The notes beneath the pieces were generated by a model, which worked only from the letters and a program-made list of their open reading frames with translations, was not told the origin of the DNA and searched no databases. From assembly GCA_900547445.1 (NCBI GenBank), contig URGJ01000006.1:1-57520 (forward strand): a stretch of 57,520 bases of DNA, in the 5' to 3' direction. A program made the position numbers and the translations under genes. Source of the DNA: an uncultured Oscillospiraceae bacterium (GTDB lineage Bacteria; Bacillota; Clostridia; Oscillospirales; Acutalibacteraceae). Positions within the stretch are counted from its first letter, which is position 1, and every line of letters begins with the position of its first letter. Of the stretch, positions 1 to 7,302 are shown piece by piece.

Positions 1-457
1 CGGTTACGATGCAAAATTTATCGTATATGATTCCTTTTGTCTCTGCTGTCTCTGCGAGTCCGATTCCGACAGCAGCGAAATGGGCGCGCGTCTGCTCGAC
101 CTCCTGAAAACGGGATACCTCCGAGGGGAAATAAACATTATCTGTTCCCTCCAGGATCATGCCGATCCTGCACTCCTTTAAAATAACCGGGATTTCCTCA
201 CAGCGCTTTTTCGGAATCGTCTGATGCATCAGGATTTCGCCGTCCCGGCGCAGATAGGTCCCGCAGCCGCACAGAAATCCGGAAAACGGAAGCTTTTTCA
301 GCTCCCCGGGCAGCTCCGACCAGGTGCGGCCGGTATTAATAAACGTAAGATTTCCTTTTTCCGCTGTCTTTTTCAATGCATCGAGCGCGCTCTGCGGAAT
401 TTCTTTTGTAATCTCACTCAGTAACGTTCCATCAATATCAAAAAATAATGCTTTCAC
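1..457 (-). CDS. HAD-superfamily (Cof-like) hydrolase, 3' end cut by window edge
   Basis: The N-terminal 152 residues of a HAD phosphatase are visible; the rest lies beyond the window edge. The first motif FFDIDGTL (residues 5-12) carries the nucleophile and acid Asp pair. NTGRT (41-45) fits motif II, and the following cysteine-containing loop resembles Cof-type sugar-phosphate or nucleotide phosphatases. I chose the GTG start at 457 because GGAGG at 466-470 precedes it at good spacing and no in-frame ATG is available. Leucine is almost always CTG and isoleucine mostly ATC, unlike the CTT/TTA and ATT/ATA preference elsewhere in the window, which hints at different ancestry. The substrate cannot be told. 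Confidence 0.8.
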   Translation of the reverse strand, partial: MKALFFDIDGTLLSEITKEIPQSALDALKKTAEKGNLTFINTGRTWSELPGELKKLPFSGFLCGCGTYLRRDGEILMHQTIPKKRCEEIPVILKECRIGMILEGTDNVYFPSEVSRFQEVEQTRAHFAAVGIGLAETAETKGIIYDKFCIVT

Positions 458-498
458 AAAAATTTCCTCCTCGTGTACTCTTTTCCTATCGGTCTGAA

Positions 499-522
499 AA
501 ATTCGTGACTAAATTCGTGACC
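499..522. repeat. 12-bp tandem direct repeat, two copies
   Basis: Two adjacent copies of AAATTCGTGAC followed by T or C. They lie between the HAD gene start and the tRNA-Pro terminator. Function unknown. Confidence 0.6.
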
Positions 523-563
523 GTTGATTTCACACCCATTTTCCGGAATCTCTTTTTAAACGC

Positions 564-603
564 AAAAAAACACCGAAACTCTTGATTTCCAAGAATTTCG
601 GCG
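564..603 (-). terminator. Intrinsic terminator of tRNA-Pro
   Basis: On the minus strand an approximately 14-bp stem (arms 571-584 and 590-603, with wobble pairs and a 5-nt loop) is followed by a run of seven T (564-570), just downstream of the tRNA 3' end. Confidence 0.75.
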
Positions 604-617
604 CCCCTGCCAAGTAG

Positions 618-691
618 TCGAAGTGACAGGATTTGAACCTGCGGCCTCTGCGTCCCGAACGCAGCGCTCTACCAAACTGAGCCACACCTCG
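618..691 (-). tRNA. tRNA-Pro (anticodon CGG)
   Basis: Cloverleaf on the minus strand: acceptor CGAGGTG pairs with CACTTCG (one G-T wobble). The anticodon stem CTGCG/CGCAG encloses loop TTCGGGA, giving anticodon CGG. The T-arm contains GGTTCAAATCC. The discriminator base is A and the CCA end is not encoded. The length is 74 nt. Confidence 0.95.
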
Positions 692-795
692 TATTATAAA
701 ATACACAGCTTTATAATTATATATTTATTTTGCTTAAATGTCAACATTTTTCTTCAAAATATTTTCATTTGTCCGACTCTATGCAAAACGGCTCA

Positions 796-1278
796 TTAAA
801 GCTTTTCAAAAAGCACTTTCGGAACTTCCTCTAAAGAAATATCAAGCGCGGCGGCAAGTTCGCCGAAGAGTAATTCTTCGGCGCGTTTTAAATACTTTTC
901 ATCAGTAAATCCAAGCTTTTTTATTTGCTTTGCTGCCTGCTTTTTAGAATATATTTTAATCACAAGCTCTAATAGCTCCTCGCAGCTGTGGCTTTCAAGC
1001 GCTGACTTGTAATCCTCCTCGCTCTGCCCGTCAAAAGCCTTTTTCCATAACTCGGGGACGATTTCAATAAGCTTTTGCGCGTCATATTTTGAAATAATTT
1101 TGCGTATAAAAATCTTATCGCTGCAGGCAGGCGCATATATAATATTATTATGCTGATATATAGGTCTTAAGGTATAATAAAGCCCTTTTAGGTTTTTGTT
1201 GAACGCCTTTTCCGAAATATCCTCAACAATGCATACCCCTGTTTGACCGTAAAAAACCTTATCTCCAATATTAAACAT
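796..1278 (-). CDS. CarD/CdnL-family RNA polymerase-binding regulator
   Basis: A 160-aa protein starting MFNIGDKVFYGQTGVC, the typical opening of the CarD/TRCF RNA polymerase-interaction domain (about residues 1-60). An all-helical C-terminal half (about 75-160) is the DNA-binding part in this family. CarD-like proteins bind the RNAP beta subunit and tune open-complex stability, often at rRNA and stress promoters. AGAGG lies just upstream of the ATG. The gene follows the terminator of the nucleoside transporter operon, so it may depend on read-through or on a weak promoter near 1364-1390. Which promoters it controls is not shown. Confidence 0.85.
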   Translation of the reverse strand: MFNIGDKVFYGQTGVCIVEDISEKAFNKNLKGLYYTLRPIYQHNNIIYAPACSDKIFIRKIISKYDAQKLIEIVPELWKKAFDGQSEEDYKSALESHSCEELLELVIKIYSKKQAAKQIKKLGFTDEKYLKRAEELLFGELAAALDISLEEVPKVLFEKL

Positions 1279-1307
1279 TTTTTGCCTCTCATTCTAATAA
1301 TTCATAT

Positions 1308-1352
1308 AAAAAAGTTGTTCCGACAACCGGACTTACGTTCGTCGGAACAACT
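1308..1352 (-). terminator. Terminator of the xpt-nucleoside transporter operon
   Basis: A perfect 12-bp inverted repeat (1313-1324 and 1341-1352) with a 16-nt loop. On the minus strand it is followed by six T (1308-1313). It lies between the last permease gene and the CarD-like gene. Confidence 0.85.
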
Positions 1353-1402
1353 CGTTGCATTATTATTTTAGCACATTTAAAAATTAAATGTAAGCAAAAT
1401 TT

Positions 1403-2383
1403 TTATCTTTCCTCGCGGAAATATGAAAGTCCCAAATGCGCAGGAGGCTGATTTTCACGCCGTTTGCGGATACTTACCACTATCAGCACGATAATTGTCA
1501 CTACATAAGGCAGCATTTGAATAAGCGGTATTGCCTGCATAGGAACGTTTATATAATTGAAAAGAATATAAAGTGCACCAAAAAGATACGAACCGAGAAT
1601 TGCAAGAGAGGGTTTCCATGTTGCGAATATAACTATGGCAATCGCAAGCCAGCCGCGGTCGCCGAAGCCGTTGTTTGACCAGATTCCGTTACTGTAATCC
1701 ATTACATAAAAAAGACCGCCCATACCTGCTATCATACCGCCAATACAGGTGGCAAAATATTTATATCTTGTAACATTGATTCCCGCAGCGTCTGCCGTGG
1801 CAGGGTTTTCTCCAACAGCGCGGAGATTCAGCCCGTGTTTTGTTTTTTTAAGAAATACAGAAGCCGCAACAGCAATTATTATAGCAAGATATACCATAAA
1901 TCCGTACGAAAAAACCAGTTTCCCAATGTCCCCAAAGTCTTCCGCGAAAGGCAGTGTAGTTTTAAAGGCTCTTGCTATATCAACAAGCGCAAGATACGGA
2001 ACATCACTTTTTATTATTTTAATCAGAGAACCGCCGAAAAAGTTGCCGCATCCTACTCCGAAGGTGGTAATTGCAAGACCCGTAACATTTTGATTGGCTC
2101 TTAAAGTTACGGTAAGGAAGCAATAAAGCAGCGATACCAAAAAAGCGCCCAAAAGACAGCAGAAAAGCGGAATGAGAACCGCAAGAATAGGAATAACTTC
2201 CTCAACGGAAGTTTGATACATAAATCCGCCGATTACGCCTGATATAGCTCCTATATACATAATGCCCGGTATGCCAAGATTGAGATTTCCCGACTTTTCG
2301 GTGAGTATCTCTCCTGTTGCACCGTAAAGCAAAGGCGTACCCTGCAAAATTGCGCGCTGGATAAAATTGATTACCGTTACCAT
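1403..2383 (-). CDS. Nucleoside ABC transporter permease (NupQ/YufQ-like)
   Basis: A 326-aa integral membrane protein with about nine or ten hydrophobic segments. The motif LYGATGEILTEKSGNLNLG near the N-terminus and AVGENPATADAAGIN in the cytoplasmic loop (about residues 190-205) are hallmarks of the BPD_transp_2 permeases paired with BMP-family lipoproteins. Together with the upstream permease it should form the membrane channel for purine nucleosides. The start ATG shares one base with the stop of the preceding permease (TAATG), behind AAGGAGG, so the two are translationally coupled. It is the last gene of the riboswitch-controlled operon. Confidence 0.9.
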   Translation of the reverse strand: MVTVINFIQRAILQGTPLLYGATGEILTEKSGNLNLGIPGIMYIGAISGVIGGFMYQTSVEEVIPILAVLIPLFCCLLGAFLVSLLYCFLTVTLRANQNVTGLAITTFGVGCGNFFGGSLIKIIKSDVPYLALVDIARAFKTTLPFAEDFGDIGKLVFSYGFMVYLAIIIAVAASVFLKKTKHGLNLRAVGENPATADAAGINVTRYKYFATCIGGMIAGMGGLFYVMDYSNGIWSNNGFGDRGWLAIAIVIFATWKPSLAILGSYLFGALYILFNYINVPMQAIPLIQMLPYVVTIIVLIVVSIRKRRENQPPAHLGLSYFREER

Positions 2384-3480
2384 TATTTTGCCTCCTTCCT
2401 GCGGTGACTAAAGTTAATCTTATAGTTTATGAAAAATTCACAACCGATTATAAAGAAAAGAATAATTCCCGTAAGTATATCGGAAAAGTCGCCGTTTAAT
2501 CCGAATTTGGAGGTAACCTCGTCTGCTCCCCGACCGAGAAAGACAAGCAAAAAGGTTGTAAGTATCATCGTAATAGGGTTGAATTTTCCAAGCCATGATA
2601 CCATTATTGCGGTAAAGCCTCTGCCACCGACAAGATTAGAATCGATGGAATGTGAGGATCCTCCGACAAGCAAAAGACCTGCGACTCCGCATATCGCGCC
2701 GGAAATAAGCATTGTACGGATTATTACCTTTTTAACGTTGATGCCTATATACCTCGCGGTATTTTCACTTTCACCGACTACCGATATTTCATAGCCATGC
2801 TTGCTGTATTTGAGATAAATGTACATTAAAACGGTAATAACTGCAACTACGATAATGTTAAGCAGATATTTAACGCCAAATATATCTGGCAGCCAGCCGT
2901 GCGCCAAAAGATCAGGACCGACAACATTAGAACCGCTTTTATCCGCAATCTTAAGGAAATACTCAACAAGCTGTATTGCGACATAGTTCATCATAAGTGT
3001 AAAGAGCGTTTCGTTGGTATTCCACTGTGCCTTAAATATTGCCGGTATTACACCCCACAGCATACCTGACAATATGGCGGCTACCGTCATAATTATCATA
3101 AGCTGCCAGTCAGCTACCCTGCCGCCCAATGAGAACATACACACGGCGGTCGCAAGACATCCGATAAGCACCTGACCTTCGGCGCCGATATTCCAGAAAC
3201 GCATACGAAAGGCCGGAGTTACCGCAAGTGAAACGCAAAGCAGTATGGCTATATCATGAACGGTAACAAGCAGTCTTCCCCGTCCAAAAGCACCGTGTAC
3301 TATAGTTTTGTATATTGACAGCGGATCATCACTGGTAAGCACCTTGGTAACTATACCGCAAACGATAAGGGCAATAACAATAGCGACGGCTCGCACGAGA
3401 ATACGCGAGCTCAACGGAACGTTATCTCTTTTTGATATATAGGCGAGAGGTTCCCGACTATGTCTTTTTTCACTTGCCAT
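2383..3480 (-). CDS. Nucleoside ABC transporter permease (NupP/YufP-like)
   Basis: A 365-aa membrane protein of the same permease family. It has an N-terminal hydrophobic helix (about residues 25-50), the conserved FWNIGAEGQVLIG segment (about 95-108) and a cytoplasmic VGESENTARYIGIN loop. Partner of the downstream permease. The ATG at 3480 is preferred over the one at 3486 because GGGAGG sits about 8 nt from it and only 2 nt from the upstream ATG. The start lies inside the last codons of the ATPase gene (11-nt overlap), suggesting coupled translation. Substrate is inferred from the operon: guanosine, xanthosine or related nucleosides. Confidence 0.9.
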   Translation of the reverse strand: MASEKRHSREPLAYISKRDNVPLSSRILVRAVAIVIALIVCGIVTKVLTSDDPLSIYKTIVHGAFGRGRLLVTVHDIAILLCVSLAVTPAFRMRFWNIGAEGQVLIGCLATAVCMFSLGGRVADWQLMIIMTVAAILSGMLWGVIPAIFKAQWNTNETLFTLMMNYVAIQLVEYFLKIADKSGSNVVGPDLLAHGWLPDIFGVKYLLNIIVVAVITVLMYIYLKYSKHGYEISVVGESENTARYIGINVKKVIIRTMLISGAICGVAGLLLVGGSSHSIDSNLVGGRGFTAIMVSWLGKFNPITMILTTFLLVFLGRGADEVTSKFGLNGDFSDILTGIILFFIIGCEFFINYKINFSHRRKEAK

Positions 3481-4999
3481 TTCCATTACCTCCCGATTTT
3501 GTCATCAAAAGTCCAAGTTCTTCTTTAGTTGTGTTTCTGCCGTCGACAATACCGGTGACTCTGCCTGCATTGAGAACAATGATGCGGTCGCAAAGCTCGA
3601 TAAGAACGTCTAAATCCTCACCGACAAATATAACGGCAACACCGTTTTTCTTTTGCTGATTAAGAAGCTTGTATATCATATAAGAGGAATTTATATCGAG
3701 ACCTCTTACAGGGTATGCCGCCATAAGTACCGTCGGAGACGAGGCTATCTCACGCCCTACAAGCACCTTCTGAACATTTCCGCCGGACAGACGGCGGACC
3801 GGAGTGTTTGCATTCGGGGTGGCTATTTCCAAATCGTTTATAATATCCTCTGCAAGCTTTTTAGGCGAATTGCGGTTTAAAAAAATTGATTTACCCTTGC
3901 GATAACTTCTGAGCATCATATTATCTACGATATCCATATTTCCGACAAGCCCCATACCAAGCCTGTCCTCCGGCACAAATGAAAGACGAACGCCCAGTTC
4001 CCTTATCTGCAAAGGAGTTTTATCTCTAAGGTTTTCTTGATTCCCGTTTTTAGGATTATTATAAATTATCTCGCCGCCGCTTATGCGCTGAAGCCCTGCT
4101 ATTGCCTCTAACAGCTCGCGCTGACCGCTGCCCGCAATTCCCGCTATTCCTAAAATTTCGCCGCTTTTTGCAGTAAACGAAATATCGTCAAGCACCTTTA
4201 TGCCGTTTGGATCGTAAAGGTCAAGTCCCCTTATTAAAAGCCTGTCGTCGGAATTTTCGGGTTCAGCGCGTTCAATATTAAGCGATACCTTTTTCCCTAC
4301 CATCATTTCGGTAAGCTGAGCCTCGTTTGTTTCTTTGGTGATTACTGTATCTATGTATTCGCCTCGGCGGAGTATGGCAACCCTGTCAGATACCGAAAGA
4401 ACCTCGTGCATTTTATGAGTTATTATTATTATAGATTTTCCATCGTCACGCATTCGTCTTAAGACTGCGAAAAGCTTTTCCGTTTCCTGCGGAGTAAGTA
4501 CGGCAGTCGGCTCATCTAAAATCAGTATATCCGCGCCCCTGTAAAGTACCTTTATTATTTCAACCGTCTGCTTTTCAGATACAGACATACGGTATATTTT
4601 CTTTTTGGGGTCGATTTCAAAACCGTATTTTTCCGAAATCTCGGCAACACGTTTTGCCGCCTCCTTAATATTAAATCGCTTTTCTCCGTCAATACCCAAA
4701 ACGATATTTTCGGTAGCGTCAAAAACATCCACCAGCTTAAAATGCTGATGAATCATACCGATTTTTAAATCAAAAGCGTCTCTCGGCGAGTTTATTGCAA
4801 CCTGCTTGCCGTTTACGAAAATTTCGCCCTCGTCAGGATGGTAGATACCTGCTATCATATTCATAAGCGTTGTCTTACCCGATCCGTTTTCACCGAGAAC
4901 GGCGAGAATTTCGCCCTTTTTTACTGTTAAATTTATATTTTTATTTGCAACAACCTTGCTGAATCGTTTTGTTACATTTCTTATCTCGAGCGCGTTCAC
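3470..4999 (-). CDS. Nucleoside ABC transporter ATP-binding protein (NupO/YufO-like)
   Basis: A protein of about 509 aa with two tandem ABC domains, as in sugar and nucleoside importers. The N-terminal half has Walker A GENGSGKTT, signature-like MSVSEKQ and Walker B ILILDEPTAVL. The C-terminal half has the degenerate Walker A-like GIAGSGQRE and LSGGNVQKV. It energises the two permeases downstream. I prefer GTG at 4999 because GGGAGG lies 6 nt upstream; the GTG at 5005 would abut the ribosome site. A 30-nt palindrome separates it from the lipoprotein gene, which would allow the binding protein to be made in excess. Confidence 0.9.
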   Translation of the reverse strand: MNALEIRNVTKRFSKVVANKNINLTVKKGEILAVLGENGSGKTTLMNMIAGIYHPDEGEIFVNGKQVAINSPRDAFDLKIGMIHQHFKLVDVFDATENIVLGIDGEKRFNIKEAAKRVAEISEKYGFEIDPKKKIYRMSVSEKQTVEIIKVLYRGADILILDEPTAVLTPQETEKLFAVLRRMRDDGKSIIIITHKMHEVLSVSDRVAILRRGEYIDTVITKETNEAQLTEMMVGKKVSLNIERAEPENSDDRLLIRGLDLYDPNGIKVLDDISFTAKSGEILGIAGIAGSGQRELLEAIAGLQRISGGEIIYNNPKNGNQENLRDKTPLQIRELGVRLSFVPEDRLGMGLVGNMDIVDNMMLRSYRKGKSIFLNRNSPKKLAEDIINDLEIATPNANTPVRRLSGGNVQKVLVGREIASSPTVLMAAYPVRGLDINSSYMIYKLLNQQKKNGVAVIFVGEDLDVLIELCDRIIVLNAGRVTGIVDGRNTTKEELGLLMTKSGGNGNGK

Positions 5000-5033
5000 A
5001 AGCACCCTCCCTGAATGTTAATAAAATCAAAAT

Positions 5034-5063
5034 ACACAAGGGGAATTATAATTCCCCTTGTGT
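5034..5063 (-). terminator. Perfect 30-nt palindrome, likely leaky intercistronic terminator
   Basis: A perfect palindrome with GGGGAATT/AATTCCCC at its core, followed on the minus strand by a T-rich stretch. It sits between the BMP lipoprotein and ATPase genes. Such positions usually carry partial terminators or mRNA-stabilising stems that raise the binding-protein to transporter ratio; that role is inferred. Confidence 0.65.
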
Positions 5064-5090
5064 CTAATAAATTACAGCGAAAAAATATTA

Positions 5091-6374
5091 TTATACCTTC
5101 TCGTTAAGGTTCGTTACGCCGTCGATTATCATATCAAAGTAAGGAGCCGAGCGGAAATCCTTGGCATTTGATTCGTCAAAATATCCGTCGTGAATAACAT
5201 TGGTCTCTCCCTTGAAATCACCGTCGACATCAGCAAGATACTCGTCAAGCTTTTTGCCGTCCTTTGTAAACTTAGAGGTGTCAAATACGTGGAGAGTTCC
5301 TGCCTTGAAGCCGTCGATAGCTTCCTTAATCTTAGCTTCGGTGCCTTCTGCCGCAACATCCGCATTAATTCCGGTAAGAACAACCGAGTTGGTAGCAATG
5401 TCGCCGCACCAGTCAGCGTCGATAGCCTTGCCGCTTACAACCGATTCAATGATATACTGGAAGTAAGGAGCCCAGTTAATAGCTGAAGAAACTATAAAGG
5501 TGTTCTTTCCTGCAGAATATGTGCTTCCGTTATAGGAAACATTGGGAACTCCCGCAAGCTCGCAAGCGGTAGGAGCGCCGAGAGAGTCAGCATGCTGGCT
5601 TATAAGAACGCACTTGTCTTTTTCAATAAGCGCGGTAGCAGCTTCCTGCTCTTTAGCCTGATCATACCAAGAACCGGTGTAGCGAACCTTCATTGTTGCA
5701 GACTCGCAAACAGAGCGTGCGCCAAGGAAGAAAGAAGTCATACCGGAGATAACCTCAGCATAGGTGTAAGCGCCTACATAACCGATAATGGCCTCTTCAG
5801 CCTTTATCTTGCCGTCTTTAATCATTTCGTTAAGCTTCATACCGGCGGCAATACCCGCAAGATACCTACCCTCGTAAATAGAAGCAAAGGCGTTATGGAA
5901 GTTTGCGATACCCGCTCTTTTAGCGGAGGTTCCTGTCGCATGGCAGAACTGAACGTCCGGGAACTCAGCAGCCGCCTGCTTTAAGAAAGACTCATGACCG
6001 AATGAATCAGCGAATACAATTTTGCAACCCTTGTTTTTAGCGAGGTCAACCGCTGTGTTATAGCAGTTGTTATCTTCGCCGATGCCGGTAACGATAACCA
6101 CCTGATCGTCCTTAAGTCCCATACCCTTCTGAACGGACTTGAGAGCCTGAATGAAGTTGTTGTCATAGGTGGAATTTTCGTCGTGAAGACAAATCATACC
6201 GATTTTGAAATCATCAGGTACAGTAACCTCTGACTTAACGTCAAGACGCGGAAGTATGTCCTCGGTCACACCCTTTTTCGCGTTGGTGCTGCCTGAGCCT
6301 GTGTCCTTGCTGCCGCAGCCTGCAAATGCGAATAACATTGCGAGACATAGAAGCATTGCTGTAATTTTCTTCAT
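5091..6374 (-). CDS. BMP-family substrate-binding lipoprotein of nucleoside transporter (NupN-like)
   Basis: A 427-aa lipoprotein. It has a lysine-rich start, a hydrophobic core and lipobox FAGC (Cys about residue 21), then a Gly/Ser/Thr linker. The body is a Bmp/PnrA-like periplasmic-binding fold (KIGMICLHDENSTYDNNF, GYVGAYTYAEVISGM). This family binds purine nucleosides at the membrane surface and delivers them to the ABC importer. The start MKKITAML at 6374 is chosen because GGAGG lies just upstream; a TTG 15 nt earlier would be inside the ribosome site. It follows xpt by about 50 nt in the same operon, so it shares the guanine riboswitch. Confidence 0.9.
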   Translation of the reverse strand: MKKITAMLLCLAMLFAFAGCGSKDTGSGSTNAKKGVTEDILPRLDVKSEVTVPDDFKIGMICLHDENSTYDNNFIQALKSVQKGMGLKDDQVVIVTGIGEDNNCYNTAVDLAKNKGCKIVFADSFGHESFLKQAAAEFPDVQFCHATGTSAKRAGIANFHNAFASIYEGRYLAGIAAGMKLNEMIKDGKIKAEEAIIGYVGAYTYAEVISGMTSFFLGARSVCESATMKVRYTGSWYDQAKEQEAATALIEKDKCVLISQHADSLGAPTACELAGVPNVSYNGSTYSAGKNTFIVSSAINWAPYFQYIIESVVSGKAIDADWCGDIATNSVVLTGINADVAAEGTEAKIKEAIDGFKAGTLHVFDTSKFTKDGKKLDEYLADVDGDFKGETNVIHDGYFDESNAKDFRSAPYFDMIIDGVTNLNEKV

Positions 6375-6426
6375 TTTTTCTTCCTCCAAAAAAATTTATG
6401 ATAAGCGGATTTGCCGCATATATCCT

Positions 6427-7002
6427 TTATTGCTTGCGGAAAACGATTTTTCCGTTCTCCATACTGTCAATAATCGCGAGGGATTCAACCCTTATTCCGT
6501 CGGCACGAAGCTCGTCCCCTCCATGCTGAAAGCCCTTTTCTATGGCACAAACCGCGCCCGCAGCAGAAGCGCCGGACTGAGCGATAATATCAAGAAGTCC
6601 TTTAAGCGCTTTGCCGTTTGCAAGGAAATCGTCAACAATAAGAATGTTGTCTTCCGAGCTTAGATAATCACTTTCCACAACAACGGTATAGTCGGTGCCA
6701 TGGGTATATGAATGAACTACAGCTTTGTAAACTCCGCCCGAAACATTGCTTGTCTTATGCTTTTTTGCGAAAACAACGGGAATATGCATCGCCGCTCCCG
6801 CAGCGACGGCTATCGGAATACCTGAAGTTTCAATAGTAAGGATTTTGGTGATCCTTTCTTCGCCGAAAAGTCTTGATATTTCTTTTCCCATTTCCATAAT
6901 AAAGTCAACATCTATCTGATGATTGAGAAACGAGCCGACCTTTAAAATGTTGCCGGGCAGCACTTTTCCCTCTTTAAGTATCTTTTCCTCCAAAGCCAAC
7001 AT
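6427..7002 (-). CDS. xpt: Xanthine phosphoribosyltransferase
   Basis: A 191-aa type I phosphoribosyltransferase. The PRPP loop is NILIVDDFLANGKAL (about residues 122-136), and the N-terminal half (LEEKILKEGKVLPGNILKVGSFLNHQID) matches Xpt of Bacillus and Clostridia. It converts xanthine and PRPP to XMP, salvaging xanthine into the guanine nucleotide pool. It is the first gene after a guanine-class riboswitch, as in B. subtilis xpt-pbuX, but here it is followed by a BMP/ABC nucleoside transporter instead of a xanthine permease. Confidence 0.95.
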   Translation of the reverse strand: MLALEEKILKEGKVLPGNILKVGSFLNHQIDVDFIMEMGKEISRLFGEERITKILTIETSGIPIAVAAGAAMHIPVVFAKKHKTSNVSGGVYKAVVHSYTHGTDYTVVVESDYLSSEDNILIVDDFLANGKALKGLLDIIAQSGASAAGAVCAIEKGFQHGGDELRADGIRVESLAIIDSMENGKIVFRKQ

Positions 7003-7037
7003 CTATTACTGTTCTCCTTTATCGGGTGACAAAAACC

Positions 7038-7073
7038 TAAAAAAGGCAGACCTAAAATACTTTTAAGTCTGCC
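7038..7073 (-). terminator. Riboswitch expression-platform terminator
   Basis: A hairpin with arms GGCAGACTTAAAAG / CTTTTAAGTCTGCC-like (7045-7073) and a T run at 7038-7044 on the minus strand, directly after the purine aptamer and before xpt. Its 5' arm overlaps a copy of the aptamer P1 strand, so it is the OFF structure. Confidence 0.9.
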
Positions 7074-7086
7074 AATACCGAGCCTG

Positions 7087-7156
7087 AACCAATAGTCGCA
7101 ACTTAGTGGCGTGCGGTAGAAACGTTTGGGCCGTACCTCCAAACCTATACTGGCAG
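7087..7156 (-). promoter_or_regulatory. Purine (guanine-class) riboswitch aptamer
   Basis: On the minus strand the purine-riboswitch core is present: TATAGG after P1, P2 GTTTGG/CCAAAC, J2/3 GTTTCTACC, a P3 hairpin and J3/1 GACTAT. The C in GACTAT (position 74 in the family numbering) predicts guanine, hypoxanthine or xanthine recognition rather than adenine. P1 is CCAGTA with TATTGG. The upstream strand CTGCCAGTA (7148-7156) can instead pair with TATTGGCAG (7069-7077), the 5' arm of the terminator, giving the antiterminator. Confidence 0.93.
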
Positions 7157-7184
7157 ATATTTAATAATCATATTGTATATTGCT

Positions 7185-7213
7185 ATCGTATCATATTACC
7201 AAGCTAAAGTCAA
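7185..7213 (-). promoter_or_regulatory. Promoter of the xpt operon
   Basis: TTGACT (7208-7213), 17-nt spacer, TACGAT (7185-7190) on the minus strand, about 25 nt before the aptamer. Confidence 0.7.
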
Positions 7214-7302
7214 TAAATTAGAATTTGTTTTTAGAAATTTGTTCATATTTACAATTTAGCTTTTTCTCGTCTACACAAATTGTCGAAAAATGACAATTAT
7301 CG

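Noticed and set aside
486..617. Remnant integrase C-terminus next to tRNA-Pro
   Set aside because: An open minus-strand frame of about 44 codons ends at 486 and has a recombinase-like tail, but it runs through the tRNA terminator and lacks any catalytic motif. The length is within chance.
7278..7298. AATTGTC/GACAATT stem as a terminator of the FAD dehydrogenase gene
   Set aside because: The stem is short and no T tract follows on the minus strand, so I did not list it.
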